Assembly: GCA_028287235.1 (NCBI GenBank)
Contig: JAQBQB010000010.1
Span: 462,351 to 526,350, forward strand
Reading direction: 5' to 3'
Length of the DNA: 64,000 nt
Source of the DNA: Gemmatimonadota bacterium
GTDB taxonomy: Bacteria; Gemmatimonadota; Gemmatimonadetes; Gemmatimonadales; Gemmatimonadaceae
Positions within the stretch are counted from its first letter, which is position 1, and the number at the start of each line of letters is the position of its first letter. Shown here one piece after another: positions 19,001 through 27,230 of the stretch. The position numbers were made by a program, and so were the translations under genes. The notes below the pieces were generated by a model. The model did not search any database and was not told the origin of the DNA. It saw only the letters and a program-made list of their open reading frames with translations.

Positions 19001-22000
19001 CCTCGCCCGACACCACCGTGAGGCGCAACGCACGAATGCGACGGCGGTTGACGTCGTTGAGCGAATCGGTCGGCGCCTTGAACGGAACGCTGACGAGCAC
19101 CCAGCGGCGCGTGCGCACCTGCGGCGCGCCGCGCACCAGGATGGTGTCGGTGAAGCTGCCCCCCACGCGACGGTACTTGGCCGGATCGCTCAGGTCGATC
19201 ACGTAGCGAAGCAAGCGCTCGTTCTCGCGCTGAGCGCTGTTGAAGTTGAGCGCGTTGTCGAGATCGATGTCCTCTTCGTCGAGCCGTCGATTGCCCACGG
19301 TGCAGTTGGTCCGCGGATCGCCGAGCGCGTCAAGCGCGCCCACGAGCGCGTGACAGAGGCGCACCTTGGTCTCGCGGCGCACCACTGCTCCCGGCAGACT
19401 GCCGTCGACCACGACGAGCGTATCGGCGACGTCGCCCGGCAGACCGCCGTCGTTCACGTCGGCGTTGAAGTTGCGTGAGAAGCGGTCGCGCTCCGTGTCG
19501 AGCGAATCGAACCCCTGCACGCGCTTGCCGGTGAACAGGCTGTCGACCGTGCCGCTCGAATTGCGCTGTAGCGTGAGCGTCGACGGTGAGAAGCGCAGCG
19601 AGTTCTCGGAGACGTCACCGAAGTCGAAGATCATCGTGGGGTTCGTCTTCCGCGCCGAAACGCTCGTGTCGACGAGCGTCCAGAACTCGAGCTGCTCGTC
19701 GCCGGTGAGATCGATGCCCGCGGGGCGAAGCACGGTGCGGATCGATCGCCACCGCCGGCCCGCCGGCTGCGTCGGCAGCGTCCAGTCGTACCGCCTCGGC
19801 CCCTGCTTGTAGCCGCCGAGCTGGTCGAGCGGCAGCAGCGAGAGCCAGAGCAGCTGTTCGGGAAACTGCACGCCGCCGCCGGAGAAGCTCGCGAGCGGAT
19901 CGATGTTCTTGAGCGTGACGATTCGCCGATCGCCGCCGAACGATTTCACGTTCGTCTGCCACACCAACGTCGCGGCGCGACTCTGCTCGAAGAACGCCGA
20001 CCCGAACTGCGACCGCAGCGTGTGCCCGTACGCGGGCATGCTGCTGAAGTCCCACGCGATGTCGCCAAGGGCGATCAGCACGCCGCCCGCTCCCTCGAAC
20101 GACTCGACGTATGCCGTGCCCTGGTTGCGGGCGAATAGCTGCGGATGGCTGCTCGCCATCTCTCCTTGAATCGCGAAGCGCGACGGCGCCTTCGTGTCGC
20201 CGAAGGGCAACCGGCTGACGAGCGACGTGAGCGCGGGAACGTCCCAGTGAAACTGTCCCGTCACGCCGGCGGTGAGCGTGGAGCTTCCCTGAAAGCCGAG
20301 CTGCGGACGAGTGAATGACGTGCTCTGCGACTGGTTGATCGCGCTCAGCGCGAGACTGCCGTGGCTCAGCGGAAGCTCGGTGACGAAGCCGGCGAGCGTG
20401 GTCGGGGTGGGCGCGAATCCGGGATTGTCTTCATAGCGCACTTCGACGCGGCGCTGCGTTCGGAGCAGGGTGTCGGGCCGCAGGAAGTCGATGCGCCCGA
20501 GATCGTAGTCGATCCGATAGTCGAGGTCGCGCACGAGCGGGCGGCCCTCGAGCAGCACGCGCTCGGAGCCGGGCCGCATCTGACTTGCGCCCAACGAGAT
20601 GATGCTGCCCTCGTCCGAGCCCACGCTCTGATAGCGCAGGCGCAAACGATAGATGGTCGTGGGGCGTTGCGGCGAGTTGAGGAATTGACCGGGCACGGTA
20701 TAGATCGCGTCGTTCGTCGGATTCCCCGCGACGACGAGTCCTCCGCCGCCGGCCGCGTCGCGCGCGGCGAACGGATGGAGCGACGGCAGCACCACGAAGT
20801 AGTCGCGAATGATCTTCGAGGCGTCGAGCGCCTGCGGTCCGCCGTTGCGCACATCGGGAGCGCCGGCGCCGAGGTTGAAGATGCCGTCGCTCACGCGCGG
20901 CCAGACCCGGTTGTCGTAGTCGAACTCCGCCGGGTTCGTCGCCTGCGACAGGCCGAACATCTGAAGGAACGTGGCGTCGCCGCCCGCCAGCGGGTGCTCG
21001 AGCGAGCCGCTGCCCGCCACGACACGTACCTGCGCCGACGAGCGGATGAGTCCCTCGCCGGCGAGCCGGTAGACGGAGCGGATCTCATTCCGAAAGGCCG
21101 GCGACGTGGGGCCGACGTTCGGATCCATGACCAGGTTGGCGATCTGCTCGCGACCCGTCACCAGCTGGAGGTCGGGGGTGCCGCCGGTGGTCGTCCACAC
21201 GGTGTCGCGGCCGTTCAACTTGACGTTGTACGCGACGACGAGCCGCTCGTTGTCCTGATTGAGCTCGCGCACGAGCACGAACCACAGCAGCGACGGATCC
21301 ATGTAGTAGTCGACACCTTCACGCAGCAGATCGTACGTCTGCCGTCCGCCGCCCGGGTCGCCTTGCAGTCGAAACTGCGGGCCGTTCGGATTTTGCGGCT
21401 GCGTGCCGAACTGCAGCCGGTAGAGGCGCACGAGCGTGGGGCGCAGCGTGTCGGGCAACACGTTCCGCGCCTGCAGCATCTGTGAGCGATTTAGTATATC
21501 AATATTTGGATAGGCGCGTCCGAAGCGCGCCGGATCCACGGTGAAGAAGAAGCGCCGCGGCTCGACCTGGTAGTCTTCCACGTCGCGCTCCGCACGCTGC
21601 TCGGCGCGGCGGCCCACGGTGAACTGCTGGCTCTGGACCACGTTCCCCGTCTGGCGCGCGGCGATCATCTTGAGGCTCAGCGCGCCGAACTGCCACGCCG
21701 ATTGAAAGCCGTAGTTGCCGCTGGGAAGCGACGACGTGAGAAAGCGAGAGGCGGGCGGCGTGAAGTTGATGTTGCCCACGTCGAGCCGCTGAAGGTGCGC
21801 GCCCGGCTTTCCTTCGTAATAGAGCGACACGGTGTTCGACGCGTCGAACTCCCGGTTCATGTCGTAGTCGACGTTGACGTGGAACTGGTCGCCGATCGTG
21901 CCCGCGCTCTTGAGCGTGCCCTTGAAGTCGAAGTTGGGCGGCAGGAGGAACTTGGCCCGGCAGCCCGACGCCGAGCTGAGCTGCGTGTTGATCTGCGCGA

Positions 22001-22301
22001 ACTCGACCGAGTTGCAGCGGAGGTTGAGATCCCGCTCGCTCTTCGACTCGACGCGCAGGTTGAATTGCACGGGTAGATCGAGACCCGGAATGGCGATATT
22101 TCCGGCCCGCCGTGTCGTGTCGGTGTCGGCGGGGGGGCGCGGCATCACGATGCGGCGCGCCGAGTCTGCCAGCGGCCTCGTGGGGCGCGACGACGTATCC
22201 CGCGGCGGTGTTTGTGCATGCAGCCTTGCGGCGCACAGCAACGCGGGAATGATGAGAGCCCAGGGCGCCCAGGGGCGCGTCGCAGGAGATTCGGGTCGCA
22301 C
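16053..22301 (-). CDS. sprA: SprA/Sov-like giant outer-membrane translocon protein
   Basis: The largest gene of the window: 2082 aa with an N-terminal signal peptide (LIIPALLCAARLHAQTP). The N-terminal third has the repeated module seen in SprA, e.g. LLREGVDYYMDPSLLWFVLV followed by ERLVVAYNV, and again LVRDLDYRIDYDLGRIDFL. The C-terminal half is a long run of alternating beta-strand-like segments ending in an aromatic-poor but barrel-like tail (SPRKFAQTVFSTVLELRVFG type). In Bacteroidota, SprA is the 36-strand barrel that exports type IX cargo and gliding adhesins. No other type IX gene is in the window. The first codons read TTG GTG; I chose GTG (22301), with TTG at 22304 as alternative. 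Family call is strong, exact function inferred. Confidence 0.85.
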   Translation of the reverse strand: MRPESPATRPWAPWALIIPALLCAARLHAQTPPRDTSSRPTRPLADSARRIVMPRPPADTDTTRRAGNIAIPGLDLPVQFNLRVESKSERDLNLRCNSVEFAQINTQLSSASGCRAKFLLPPNFDFKGTLKSAGTIGDQFHVNVDYDMNREFDASNTVSLYYEGKPGAHLQRLDVGNINFTPPASRFLTSSLPSGNYGFQSAWQFGALSLKMIAARQTGNVVQSQQFTVGRRAEQRAERDVEDYQVEPRRFFFTVDPARFGRAYPNIDILNRSQMLQARNVLPDTLRPTLVRLYRLQFGTQPQNPNGPQFRLQGDPGGGRQTYDLLREGVDYYMDPSLLWFVLVRELNQDNERLVVAYNVKLNGRDTVWTTTGGTPDLQLVTGREQIANLVMDPNVGPTSPAFRNEIRSVYRLAGEGLIRSSAQVRVVAGSGSLEHPLAGGDATFLQMFGLSQATNPAEFDYDNRVWPRVSDGIFNLGAGAPDVRNGGPQALDASKIIRDYFVVLPSLHPFAARDAAGGGGLVVAGNPTNDAIYTVPGQFLNSPQRPTTIYRLRLRYQSVGSDEGSIISLGASQMRPGSERVLLEGRPLVRDLDYRIDYDLGRIDFLRPDTLLRTQRRVEVRYEDNPGFAPTPTTLAGFVTELPLSHGSLALSAINQSQSTSFTRPQLGFQGSSTLTAGVTGQFHWDVPALTSLVSRLPFGDTKAPSRFAIQGEMASSHPQLFARNQGTAYVESFEGAGGVLIALGDIAWDFSSMPAYGHTLRSQFGSAFFEQSRAATLVWQTNVKSFGGDRRIVTLKNIDPLASFSGGGVQFPEQLLWLSLLPLDQLGGYKQGPRRYDWTLPTQPAGRRWRSIRTVLRPAGIDLTGDEQLEFWTLVDTSVSARKTNPTMIFDFGDVSENSLRFSPSTLTLQRNSSGTVDSLFTGKRVQGFDSLDTERDRFSRNFNADVNDGGLPGDVADTLVVVDGSLPGAVVRRETKVRLCHALVGALDALGDPRTNCTVGNRRLDEEDIDLDNALNFNSAQRENERLLRYVIDLSDPAKYRRVGGSFTDTILVRGAPQVRTRRWVLVSVPFKAPTDSLNDVNRRRIRALRLTVVSGEAEDPEETTQVPIAELRVTGAPWLVRSSQTLRGVAGIQPDGGFVIASSIGTNDSSATLVYQPPPGVTDEADTKLAQFSTGLTQINEHSMRIQAGNMPVYHRAETFFRFPAGPQYYLGYQQLRVWGRGHGDGWGQNGDLQMYVKVGRDENNFYLYRTPASSGQTAAAWTDVALDFNRFVALRAQIQKEYLAGKKESIACTGVDSAIIVASPLPVGQVSHRFAACDNGYMVYTVDPAVTAPNLAAVQELAVGIVRVAATAGASSIAPGDTLELWVDDIRLDHQVNTAGYAGQISMTANAGGFADFRVNVSNRDPNFRQLAEQPTFLSERNVDMASTVNLEKLLPRGVGFSLPLTITKVSLANDPLYLSQTDIPGKGIPGLRTPKTDLTTYSLSVRRTTPVSSAFLGPLINNLSATGTYVSGIDRTEYQDGNAHNFTVGVDYLVTDDSARTLHLPVWFDGVLGALPEVLQAGPISTLRGSAFRWNPAQLRFTSGVVRASDRRLSFILPGGAATDQPSVSVAESRLWRNGSVLELRPTSGLNARWEIQSVRDLRNYGDTSTMAVVATHQRRDLFGANAGFERDRSMFTSVAFSPAFSAWLRPRGEFGTQFSMLRDPNVRSLVPLPGVVGVDSVLAARDSLATAASFTLPRRMTAAQTASVGTTVDIARAFTLYSRDSSFVRRIGTLFAPVDVSYTRSLLSALDAAPVGAPLLFQFGLGGPGSFRTVNGISASTAGQTGVLAASGVVLLPLGTSFVNRYSRTNTLNWIGRPDASQAEVNGSQTQFPDATLRWAYRPAVVTGAISNLDANVGYVRSDVTVSLPSLFTDTPSEIRHTHIETFPLGGSVVWAGRGSLSTGARYSLSRRIDSLPGSTALTHVNEFSIDAGRSFHIPESWGLGLRSDLRTRASFQSSRNTTNVLSETGVFQSRLQDNGRQSFNLTADTNLNENLTFTFQGSQIVTFDNNLSRKFAQTVFSTVLELRVFGGPKP

Positions 22302-22354
22302 CAAACCCTAAAGGTGGGGTAGGAACCCGCCAACGGTCCCTGGCAAGCCTTGTC

Positions 22355-22382
22355 TTGGAACGGGTGGCGGGTGGAATATACA
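22355..22382 (+). promoter_or_regulatory. Candidate sigma70 promoter for lptF
   Basis: TTGGAA (22355-22360), a 16-bp spacer and TATACA (22377-22382) lie 72 bp before the lptF start. This spacing is acceptable for a housekeeping promoter. It overlaps a minus-strand promoter candidate for the SprA-like gene, sharing the AT-rich -10 region. Confidence 0.45.
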
Positions 22383-22402
22383 GACCGTACAGGGCCGTAC
22401 AA
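22375..22402 (-). promoter_or_regulatory. Candidate sigma70 promoter for the SprA-like gene
   Basis: On the minus strand TTGTAC (22402-22397) and TATATT (22380-22375) are separated by 16 bp, giving a leader of roughly 65 nt before the GTG start. The spacer includes part of a CCGTACAGGGCCGTAC direct repeat. The two divergent promoters would compete for the same DNA. Confidence 0.45.
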
Positions 22403-22453
22403 CCCTGTGGAGCGCTTAGAGTTGGCAGTCTGCGGAGAGCTCGACCAAGGCCC

Positions 22454-24247
22454 GTGAAAATAATCACCCGGTACGTCCTGAAGGAGCATGTCGGACCCTT
22501 CGTGTTCGCCCTGTCGGCGCTCACGTCGCTACTGCTGTTGCAGTACATCGCGCGGCGCTTCGGGGACCTGGTTGGCAAGGGCCTTTCCTGGAACGTGATC
22601 ACCGAGTTTCTGCTGCTCTCGATCCCGTTCACGCTGGCCATGACCCTGCCCATGGCCATGCTCGTGGCCGTCCTCTACGCGTTCAGCCGCTTGGCGTCGG
22701 AGAACGAGATCACCGCGCTCAAAGCCGGCGGCGTCTCGACGCGCGGCCTGATGGTGCCGGCTGTCGCCGCCGCCACCGTGCTCGCGATCTTCATGCTCTG
22801 GTTCAACGACCAGGTGCTGCCGCGCGCGAATCACGAGCTGGCCACGCTCCAGGTGGCGATCCTGCGCACCAAGCCGACGTTCGCGCTGAGGCCGCAGGTT
22901 ATCAACACGGTCAAGGAAAGCCAGTACTATCTGCGGGCCGGCCAGATCGACGAAGAGACCGGTCTGATGAAGGACGTCACGATCTACGACGTCAACGACA
23001 ACAACCGCCGGCGCACGATCTACGCGGACAGCGGCATGCTCGCGCTCACGCCGAACATGCGCGACCTCTCGCTCCACCTCTTCAAGGGCTGGATGCTGCT
23101 CGCGCCGACGAACCAGCCGGGGCAAGTCAGCCGCGTCTATTACAAGGAGGATCTGCTCAAGGTCCGCGACGTGGGCAATCAGTTTCAGTCGATCAACGCC
23201 GACACCGCGTCCAAAGGCGACCGCGAGATGTCGGTGTGCGAGATGCAGCGGCAGTATGAGATCGCGAATGCGTCGGTCCAACGCGCACACACCGACAGCC
23301 TGATGGCCGTGTGGCGGATGCGCGACGCGCGCGGCGACCACGTGCCGCAGCCCGGGCTGCCCATACTGACCAAAGCGGGCGGAATTGGCGCGGCCTATTG
23401 CAGCTTGATCACCAAGTATTTCCACGTGCAAACGGCCAACGCCGCCGAGGTGCCGAAGCGGCGGCAGCAACCGGAGTCGATCTGGGTCTCCGTCAATGGC
23501 AAGTCGACGAAGGTGCAGGCTGACAAGCTTCCGCCAAATGCGTACTACGCGAACGGGCTCCCCGCGGGCGTGCAGGCGATCAAGGAACGGGCGCTCGCAG
23601 ATTCGGTGCGCGTCGCTGCCGCCGCGGCGAAACCAGCCACTCCGGCCACTCCAGCCAACCCGGCCAACGCTACTACGCCGACGATCACTCCTGGAGTGGC
23701 CGTCGCAACTCCTCCCGGCGCAACGCCGCCGGGCGCGACTCCGCCGCCGGTGAGCGCGAGCATCCCAGCGGTGGCGAACGGCGGCGTGAACGTGGGCACG
23801 GCGATGGAGCTCAGCGATGCGCATCTCCGTCTCGACGAAGCCCGGTACCGCCGCAACCGCGCCGGCGTGGAGATTCAAAAGAAGTTCTCGCTCGCCTTCG
23901 CGTGCATCGTGTTCGTGCTCGTCGGTGCCCCCTTGGCGGTGCGCTTTCCGCGCGGCGGCGTGGGCCTGGTGATTGGCGCGAGCTTTCTGATCTTCGCCAT
24001 CTACTACATCGGCCTGATCGGCGGCGAGTCGCTGGCGAACAAGAACATCATCTCGCCCTTCTGGGCGATGTGGGCCGACAACATCGTCTTCTTCATCGCC
24101 GGGCTGCTCCTCATGACGCGCATGGGCCGCGAGGGCGGCACCGGCCGCGGCGGCGGCGTGGCGGAGCTCCTCGAAGGCGTGCGCGCCCGGTTCGCACGGC
24201 TCGGTCGCCGCGTTGGCCGCGGCAGCGCCGGTCACACTCCCATCTGA
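22454..24247 (+). CDS. lptF: LPS export permease LptF with expanded periplasmic part
   Basis: YjgP/YjgQ-family permease of 597 aa, one of the two membrane partners of the LptB2FG ABC transporter that extracts lipopolysaccharide from the inner membrane. The N-terminal half (ITRYVLKEHVGPFVFALSAL, SENEITALKAGGVS, FNDQVLPRANHEL) is canonical. Terminal helices are at about 480-560. Normal family members have about 360 residues; here the periplasmic domain carries more than 200 extra residues, including a Pro/Ala/Thr-rich stretch at about 391-440. The GTG at 22454 precedes the conserved start; upstream open frame has no family similarity. The stop overlaps lptG (TGATG). Confidence 0.9.
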   Translation: MKIITRYVLKEHVGPFVFALSALTSLLLLQYIARRFGDLVGKGLSWNVITEFLLLSIPFTLAMTLPMAMLVAVLYAFSRLASENEITALKAGGVSTRGLMVPAVAAATVLAIFMLWFNDQVLPRANHELATLQVAILRTKPTFALRPQVINTVKESQYYLRAGQIDEETGLMKDVTIYDVNDNNRRRTIYADSGMLALTPNMRDLSLHLFKGWMLLAPTNQPGQVSRVYYKEDLLKVRDVGNQFQSINADTASKGDREMSVCEMQRQYEIANASVQRAHTDSLMAVWRMRDARGDHVPQPGLPILTKAGGIGAAYCSLITKYFHVQTANAAEVPKRRQQPESIWVSVNGKSTKVQADKLPPNAYYANGLPAGVQAIKERALADSVRVAAAAAKPATPATPANPANATTPTITPGVAVATPPGATPPGATPPPVSASIPAVANGGVNVGTAMELSDAHLRLDEARYRRNRAGVEIQKKFSLAFACIVFVLVGAPLAVRFPRGGVGLVIGASFLIFAIYYIGLIGGESLANKNIISPFWAMWADNIVFFIAGLLLMTRMGREGGTGRGGGVAELLEGVRARFARLGRRVGRGSAGHTPI

Positions 24248-25344
24248 TGCGCATCCTTCGTCCGCTCGACCGGTACGTCTTCAGCGAGTTCTGGAAGATC
24301 TTCATCGTCACGGGATTGGGCTTTCCGCTCCTCCTCGTGGTCACCGATCTCACCGAGAACATCGAGAAATATCTCAATCGCCACATCTCGAGCCGGGATC
24401 TCGTCCTCAGCTACATCTATTTCATTCCCGACTCGATGTTCATGGTGCTCCCCGCCGCAGTGCTGTTCGCGACGGTGTTCTCCATCGGCGCGTTCACGCG
24501 CCACGCCGAGGTCACGGCGGCCAAGGCGTCGGGGATCAGCTTCTATCGGCTGATCCTGCCGATCTTCGTCGGCGCGGTCTTCGCCTGCGGCCTCGACCTC
24601 GTGCTCGGGGAGATTTCGCCGATCACGAACTCGCGGCGCAGCGCGCTGCTCCAGGAGGACAAGGCGCAGGTGGGCACGAGCCGCTTCAACTTCGCCTACT
24701 CGGGCGAGTATGGCCGCGTCTACAAGGCCTTCGAGCTGCGGACCGACTCCGGGCAGATGCACTGGCTGCAGATCGAGCGGAAGGGATCCGGCGCGAGCTA
24801 TCCGACGTATCTTCTCACGGCGGACACGGCGACGTACGACGCGCGCAACGCGGCCTACGGTTCGCCATGGACGCTGAAGCGCGGAGACCTCAACATCATC
24901 ACGGACACCGGGCCCACGTTCACGATCTCGTTCGCGTCCGCGCGCGACGTGCATCTCACGGAGCGGCCGGCCGAGATGATGGCGAAGCCGCCCGATCCGC
25001 ACAACATGCGGTACAAGGACATCACGCGATTCATCAACGCGATCGAGCGGTCGGGGGGCGACGCCAACGTGTCGCGCGTCGAGCGCGCGCTCAAGATCGC
25101 CGTGCCGGTCACCTGCATCATCATTGCCCTGTTCGGCGCCCCGCTCGCCACGAGCACCCAGCGCGGCGGCTCGGCATACGGCATCGCGGTGAGCCTTGCC
25201 ACCACGATGATCTTTCTGCTCATGATTCAGCTGACCAAGGCGGTAGGGAGCAAAGGCGTGATCACGCCCGACTTGGCGGCCTGGATACCAGGCATCCTGT
25301 TCGGGATGTTCGGGCTCGTATTGCTCGCCCGGGTTCGCACGTGA
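24247..25344 (+). CDS. lptG: LPS export permease LptG
   Basis: Second YjgP/YjgQ permease, 365 aa, of usual length. RPLDRYVFSEFWKIFIVTGLGF forms the first helix, followed by HAEVTAAKASGISFYRL, the coupling segment that contacts the LptB ATPase, and a periplasmic beta-jellyroll region in the middle. The last three helices lie at about 280-360. The start shares one base with the lptF stop, and its own stop overlaps the mlaE start (GTGA), so the four envelope genes form one transcription unit. The ATPase gene lptB and the bridge genes lptA/lptC are not in the window. Confidence 0.92.
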   Translation: MRILRPLDRYVFSEFWKIFIVTGLGFPLLLVVTDLTENIEKYLNRHISSRDLVLSYIYFIPDSMFMVLPAAVLFATVFSIGAFTRHAEVTAAKASGISFYRLILPIFVGAVFACGLDLVLGEISPITNSRRSALLQEDKAQVGTSRFNFAYSGEYGRVYKAFELRTDSGQMHWLQIERKGSGASYPTYLLTADTATYDARNAAYGSPWTLKRGDLNIITDTGPTFTISFASARDVHLTERPAEMMAKPPDPHNMRYKDITRFINAIERSGGDANVSRVERALKIAVPVTCIIIALFGAPLATSTQRGGSAYGIAVSLATTMIFLLMIQLTKAVGSKGVITPDLAAWIPGILFGMFGLVLLARVRT

Positions 25345-26180
25345 GCAATCCCCCGGTGTCTCGGCAAACCGAGACGTATCCGGTCGTCCAACGCACTTCG
25401 ATCCGGTTCTTTCGGCGCATCGCCCGCGGGACGATGGGCATCTTCCGCGACATCGGGCTGCGGACGTATTTCTTCCGCGACATCGGCCGCGCCTTCGGCG
25501 ATCCGGCGACGTACGCGCCGGAGACGATCCGCCAGATGAAGAACATCGGCGTCGATTCGATCCCGCTCACGGTGATCGTGGCGGCGTTCATCGGCGGCGT
25601 CATCGCGCTGCAGACGCGCTACCAGCTCTTGCCGGGCGTGCAGCTCTCGATCATCGGGCTCGCCACACGCCTCATGATCATTCTCGAGCTCGGACCGCTG
25701 CTCACGGGACTGGTGCTCACCGGCCGGGTGGGCGGCCGCATGACCGCCGAGATCGGAACGATGCGCGTCACCGAGCAGATCGACGCGCTCGAGACGCTCG
25801 CCTACGATCCGATCGCGTTTCTCATCGTGCCGCGGCTCCTGGCCGCCACGGTCATGCTCCCGGCGCTCGTCGTGCTGGCCGACGCCGTGGGCGTCATGAG
25901 CGGATACCTCGTGTCGGTGCGCGTGACCGACGTGACGGCAGCCGACTTCATCACCGGGCTGCGCCTCGGATTCGGCACCTTCCAGGTGGTATACAGCCTG
26001 CTCAAGGCGATGATGTTCGGAATGGCGATCGCGCTGGTTTGCTCCTATGAGGGTTACATTACCGAGGCCGGAGCCGAAGGCGTAGGCCGGTCCACGGCGC
26101 GCGCGGTGGTGATCGCCTCCGTCACGATTCTGGTGCTCGATGCGTTGACGGCCGCCATCCTGGCTCCCTTGCTCCAATAA
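25341..26180 (+). CDS. mlaE: MlaE-family ABC permease (phospholipid asymmetry)
   Basis: Permease of 279 aa from the MlaE/YrbE family, the inner-membrane channel of the Mla retrograde phospholipid transporter. The signature ELGPLLTGLVLTGRVGGRMTAEIGTMRVTEQIDALETL is present at about 110-150 with full conservation, followed by helices to the C-terminus (SYEGYITEAGAEGVGRST). The GTG at 25341 overlaps the lptG stop; an ATG at 25434 would remove 31 residues that are poorly conserved in the family, so the start is uncertain. It is coupled to mlaD by TAATG. Confidence 0.9.
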   Translation: MSNPPVSRQTETYPVVQRTSIRFFRRIARGTMGIFRDIGLRTYFFRDIGRAFGDPATYAPETIRQMKNIGVDSIPLTVIVAAFIGGVIALQTRYQLLPGVQLSIIGLATRLMIILELGPLLTGLVLTGRVGGRMTAEIGTMRVTEQIDALETLAYDPIAFLIVPRLLAATVMLPALVVLADAVGVMSGYLVSVRVTDVTAADFITGLRLGFGTFQVVYSLLKAMMFGMAIALVCSYEGYITEAGAEGVGRSTARAVVIASVTILVLDALTAAILAPLLQ

Positions 26181-27097
26181 TGAAACGTCGCGACGAAGTC
26201 ACGGTCGGAATTTTCATCACGGTATCGGTCATCGTCCTCGTTCTCGGGACGCTGTGGCTCGCGCGCGGTGGGCTGAAGTCGGGATATCCGCTGTACACCC
26301 GCTTCCAGTGGGGACAGAACCTCAAGCAGGGCCAGCCGGTGCTGCTCGCCGGCGTGAGCGTGGGCTACGTGGGCGACGTAACGCTCCGGCGCGACGGCTA
26401 CCTCGACGTCATGCTGAGCGTCGGCGACAAGTATCAAATCCCCAAGGGCTCGAAGGCGACGGTCAAAGCGGTCGGGATCTTCGGCGACGTCGCGGTCGCG
26501 CTGACGCCGCCGATTCCCGTGCCCCCGGTGTCCTATGCCCCCGGCGACACCGTGCCGCCCGGCCCGCCGAGCGCCGACGTGAACGAGATCATGGACCACG
26601 TCGACTCGATCGGGCGCGACGTCTCGGCGCTCACCGCTGCGTTGCGCAAGCAGGTCGTCGACGCCGGCACGCTCACGGACATCCACAAGACGATTGCCGC
26701 CACGGCGGCACTGTCGGCGCAGTTGCAGGCGGTGGTCGCCGAACAGAATCGCAACGCGACGCGCACGATGAACTCGTTCGCCGACGCGGCGAACAACATC
26801 AGCAAGTCCGCCGACCGCGTGAGCCGCCTCGCCGACTCGTCCCAGATCGCCGCGTCGCTCGCGAATGTTCGTCAAACTACCGAGAACGCGGCCCGCCTTT
26901 CCGCGGCGCTCGATTCCACGAACATGCAGCTCCGCGCCCTGCTCGCCCAAGCGCAGAATGGCGACGGGACGATCGGGAAGTTCATGAAGGACTCGCTGCT
27001 CTATTCCGACATGCGGCATCTCATGATCCGCGCCGATTCGCTGTTGGCCGACATCAAGGCGAATCCTCGGAAATACATCAATCTCAAGATCTTCTGA
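26180..27097 (+). CDS. mlaD: MlaD/MCE-domain lipid-binding protein
   Basis: Protein of 305 aa: one N-terminal membrane helix (about 8-28), a single MCE domain at about 37-115 (SVGYVGDVTLRRDGYLDVMLSV, GIFGDVAVALTPP) and a helical C-terminal region rich in Ala, Ser and Asn with heptad-like spacing. MlaD rings carry phospholipids between the MlaFE complex and periplasmic partners. The long helical tail resembles that of YebT/PqiB-like or Mce proteins, which can form a tunnel. No mlaF ATPase, mlaC or mlaA follows. Confidence 0.9.
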   Translation: MKRRDEVTVGIFITVSVIVLVLGTLWLARGGLKSGYPLYTRFQWGQNLKQGQPVLLAGVSVGYVGDVTLRRDGYLDVMLSVGDKYQIPKGSKATVKAVGIFGDVAVALTPPIPVPPVSYAPGDTVPPGPPSADVNEIMDHVDSIGRDVSALTAALRKQVVDAGTLTDIHKTIAATAALSAQLQAVVAEQNRNATRTMNSFADAANNISKSADRVSRLADSSQIAASLANVRQTTENAARLSAALDSTNMQLRALLAQAQNGDGTIGKFMKDSLLYSDMRHLMIRADSLLADIKANPRKYINLKIF

Positions 27098-27161
27098 TCG
27101 TTGAGGCCGTCGACATCGCGGAGATCGATCGCGATCGTCGCGGGTTTGACGCTCTAGGATG

Positions 27162-27190
27162 CTGCTCTCTGTTCCGAGCGCTCAGAGCAG
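27162..27190. terminator. Hairpin between mlaD and the convergent permease
   Basis: CTGCTCT (27162-27168) pairs with AGAGCAG (27184-27190) around a 15-nt loop, in the gap between the convergent mlaD and APC permease genes. There is no clear T-run on either side, so this is at best a weak or Rho-assisted terminator. Confidence 0.3.
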
Positions 27191-27230
27191 AGAACAGTAT
27201 CCAGGAGTATGTCGCTCGCAGCGCTCGCGA

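Noticed and set aside
16011..21485. Long plus-strand open frames opposite the SprA-like gene (up to 641 codons), and similar ones opposite most other genes
   Set aside because: Their products are rich in Arg, Ala, His and Gly with no domain, signal or start signal. They follow from high GC at third positions and mirror the real genes.
24213..25340. N-terminal extension of mlaE of more than 370 codons
   Set aside because: It is an out-of-frame shadow of lptG; the GTGA overlap at 25341 is the natural start.
27098..27230. tRNA or small RNA gene in the mlaD/APC gap
   Set aside because: Only one 7-bp hairpin is visible; no cloverleaf arms or CCA-type end could be formed by eye.
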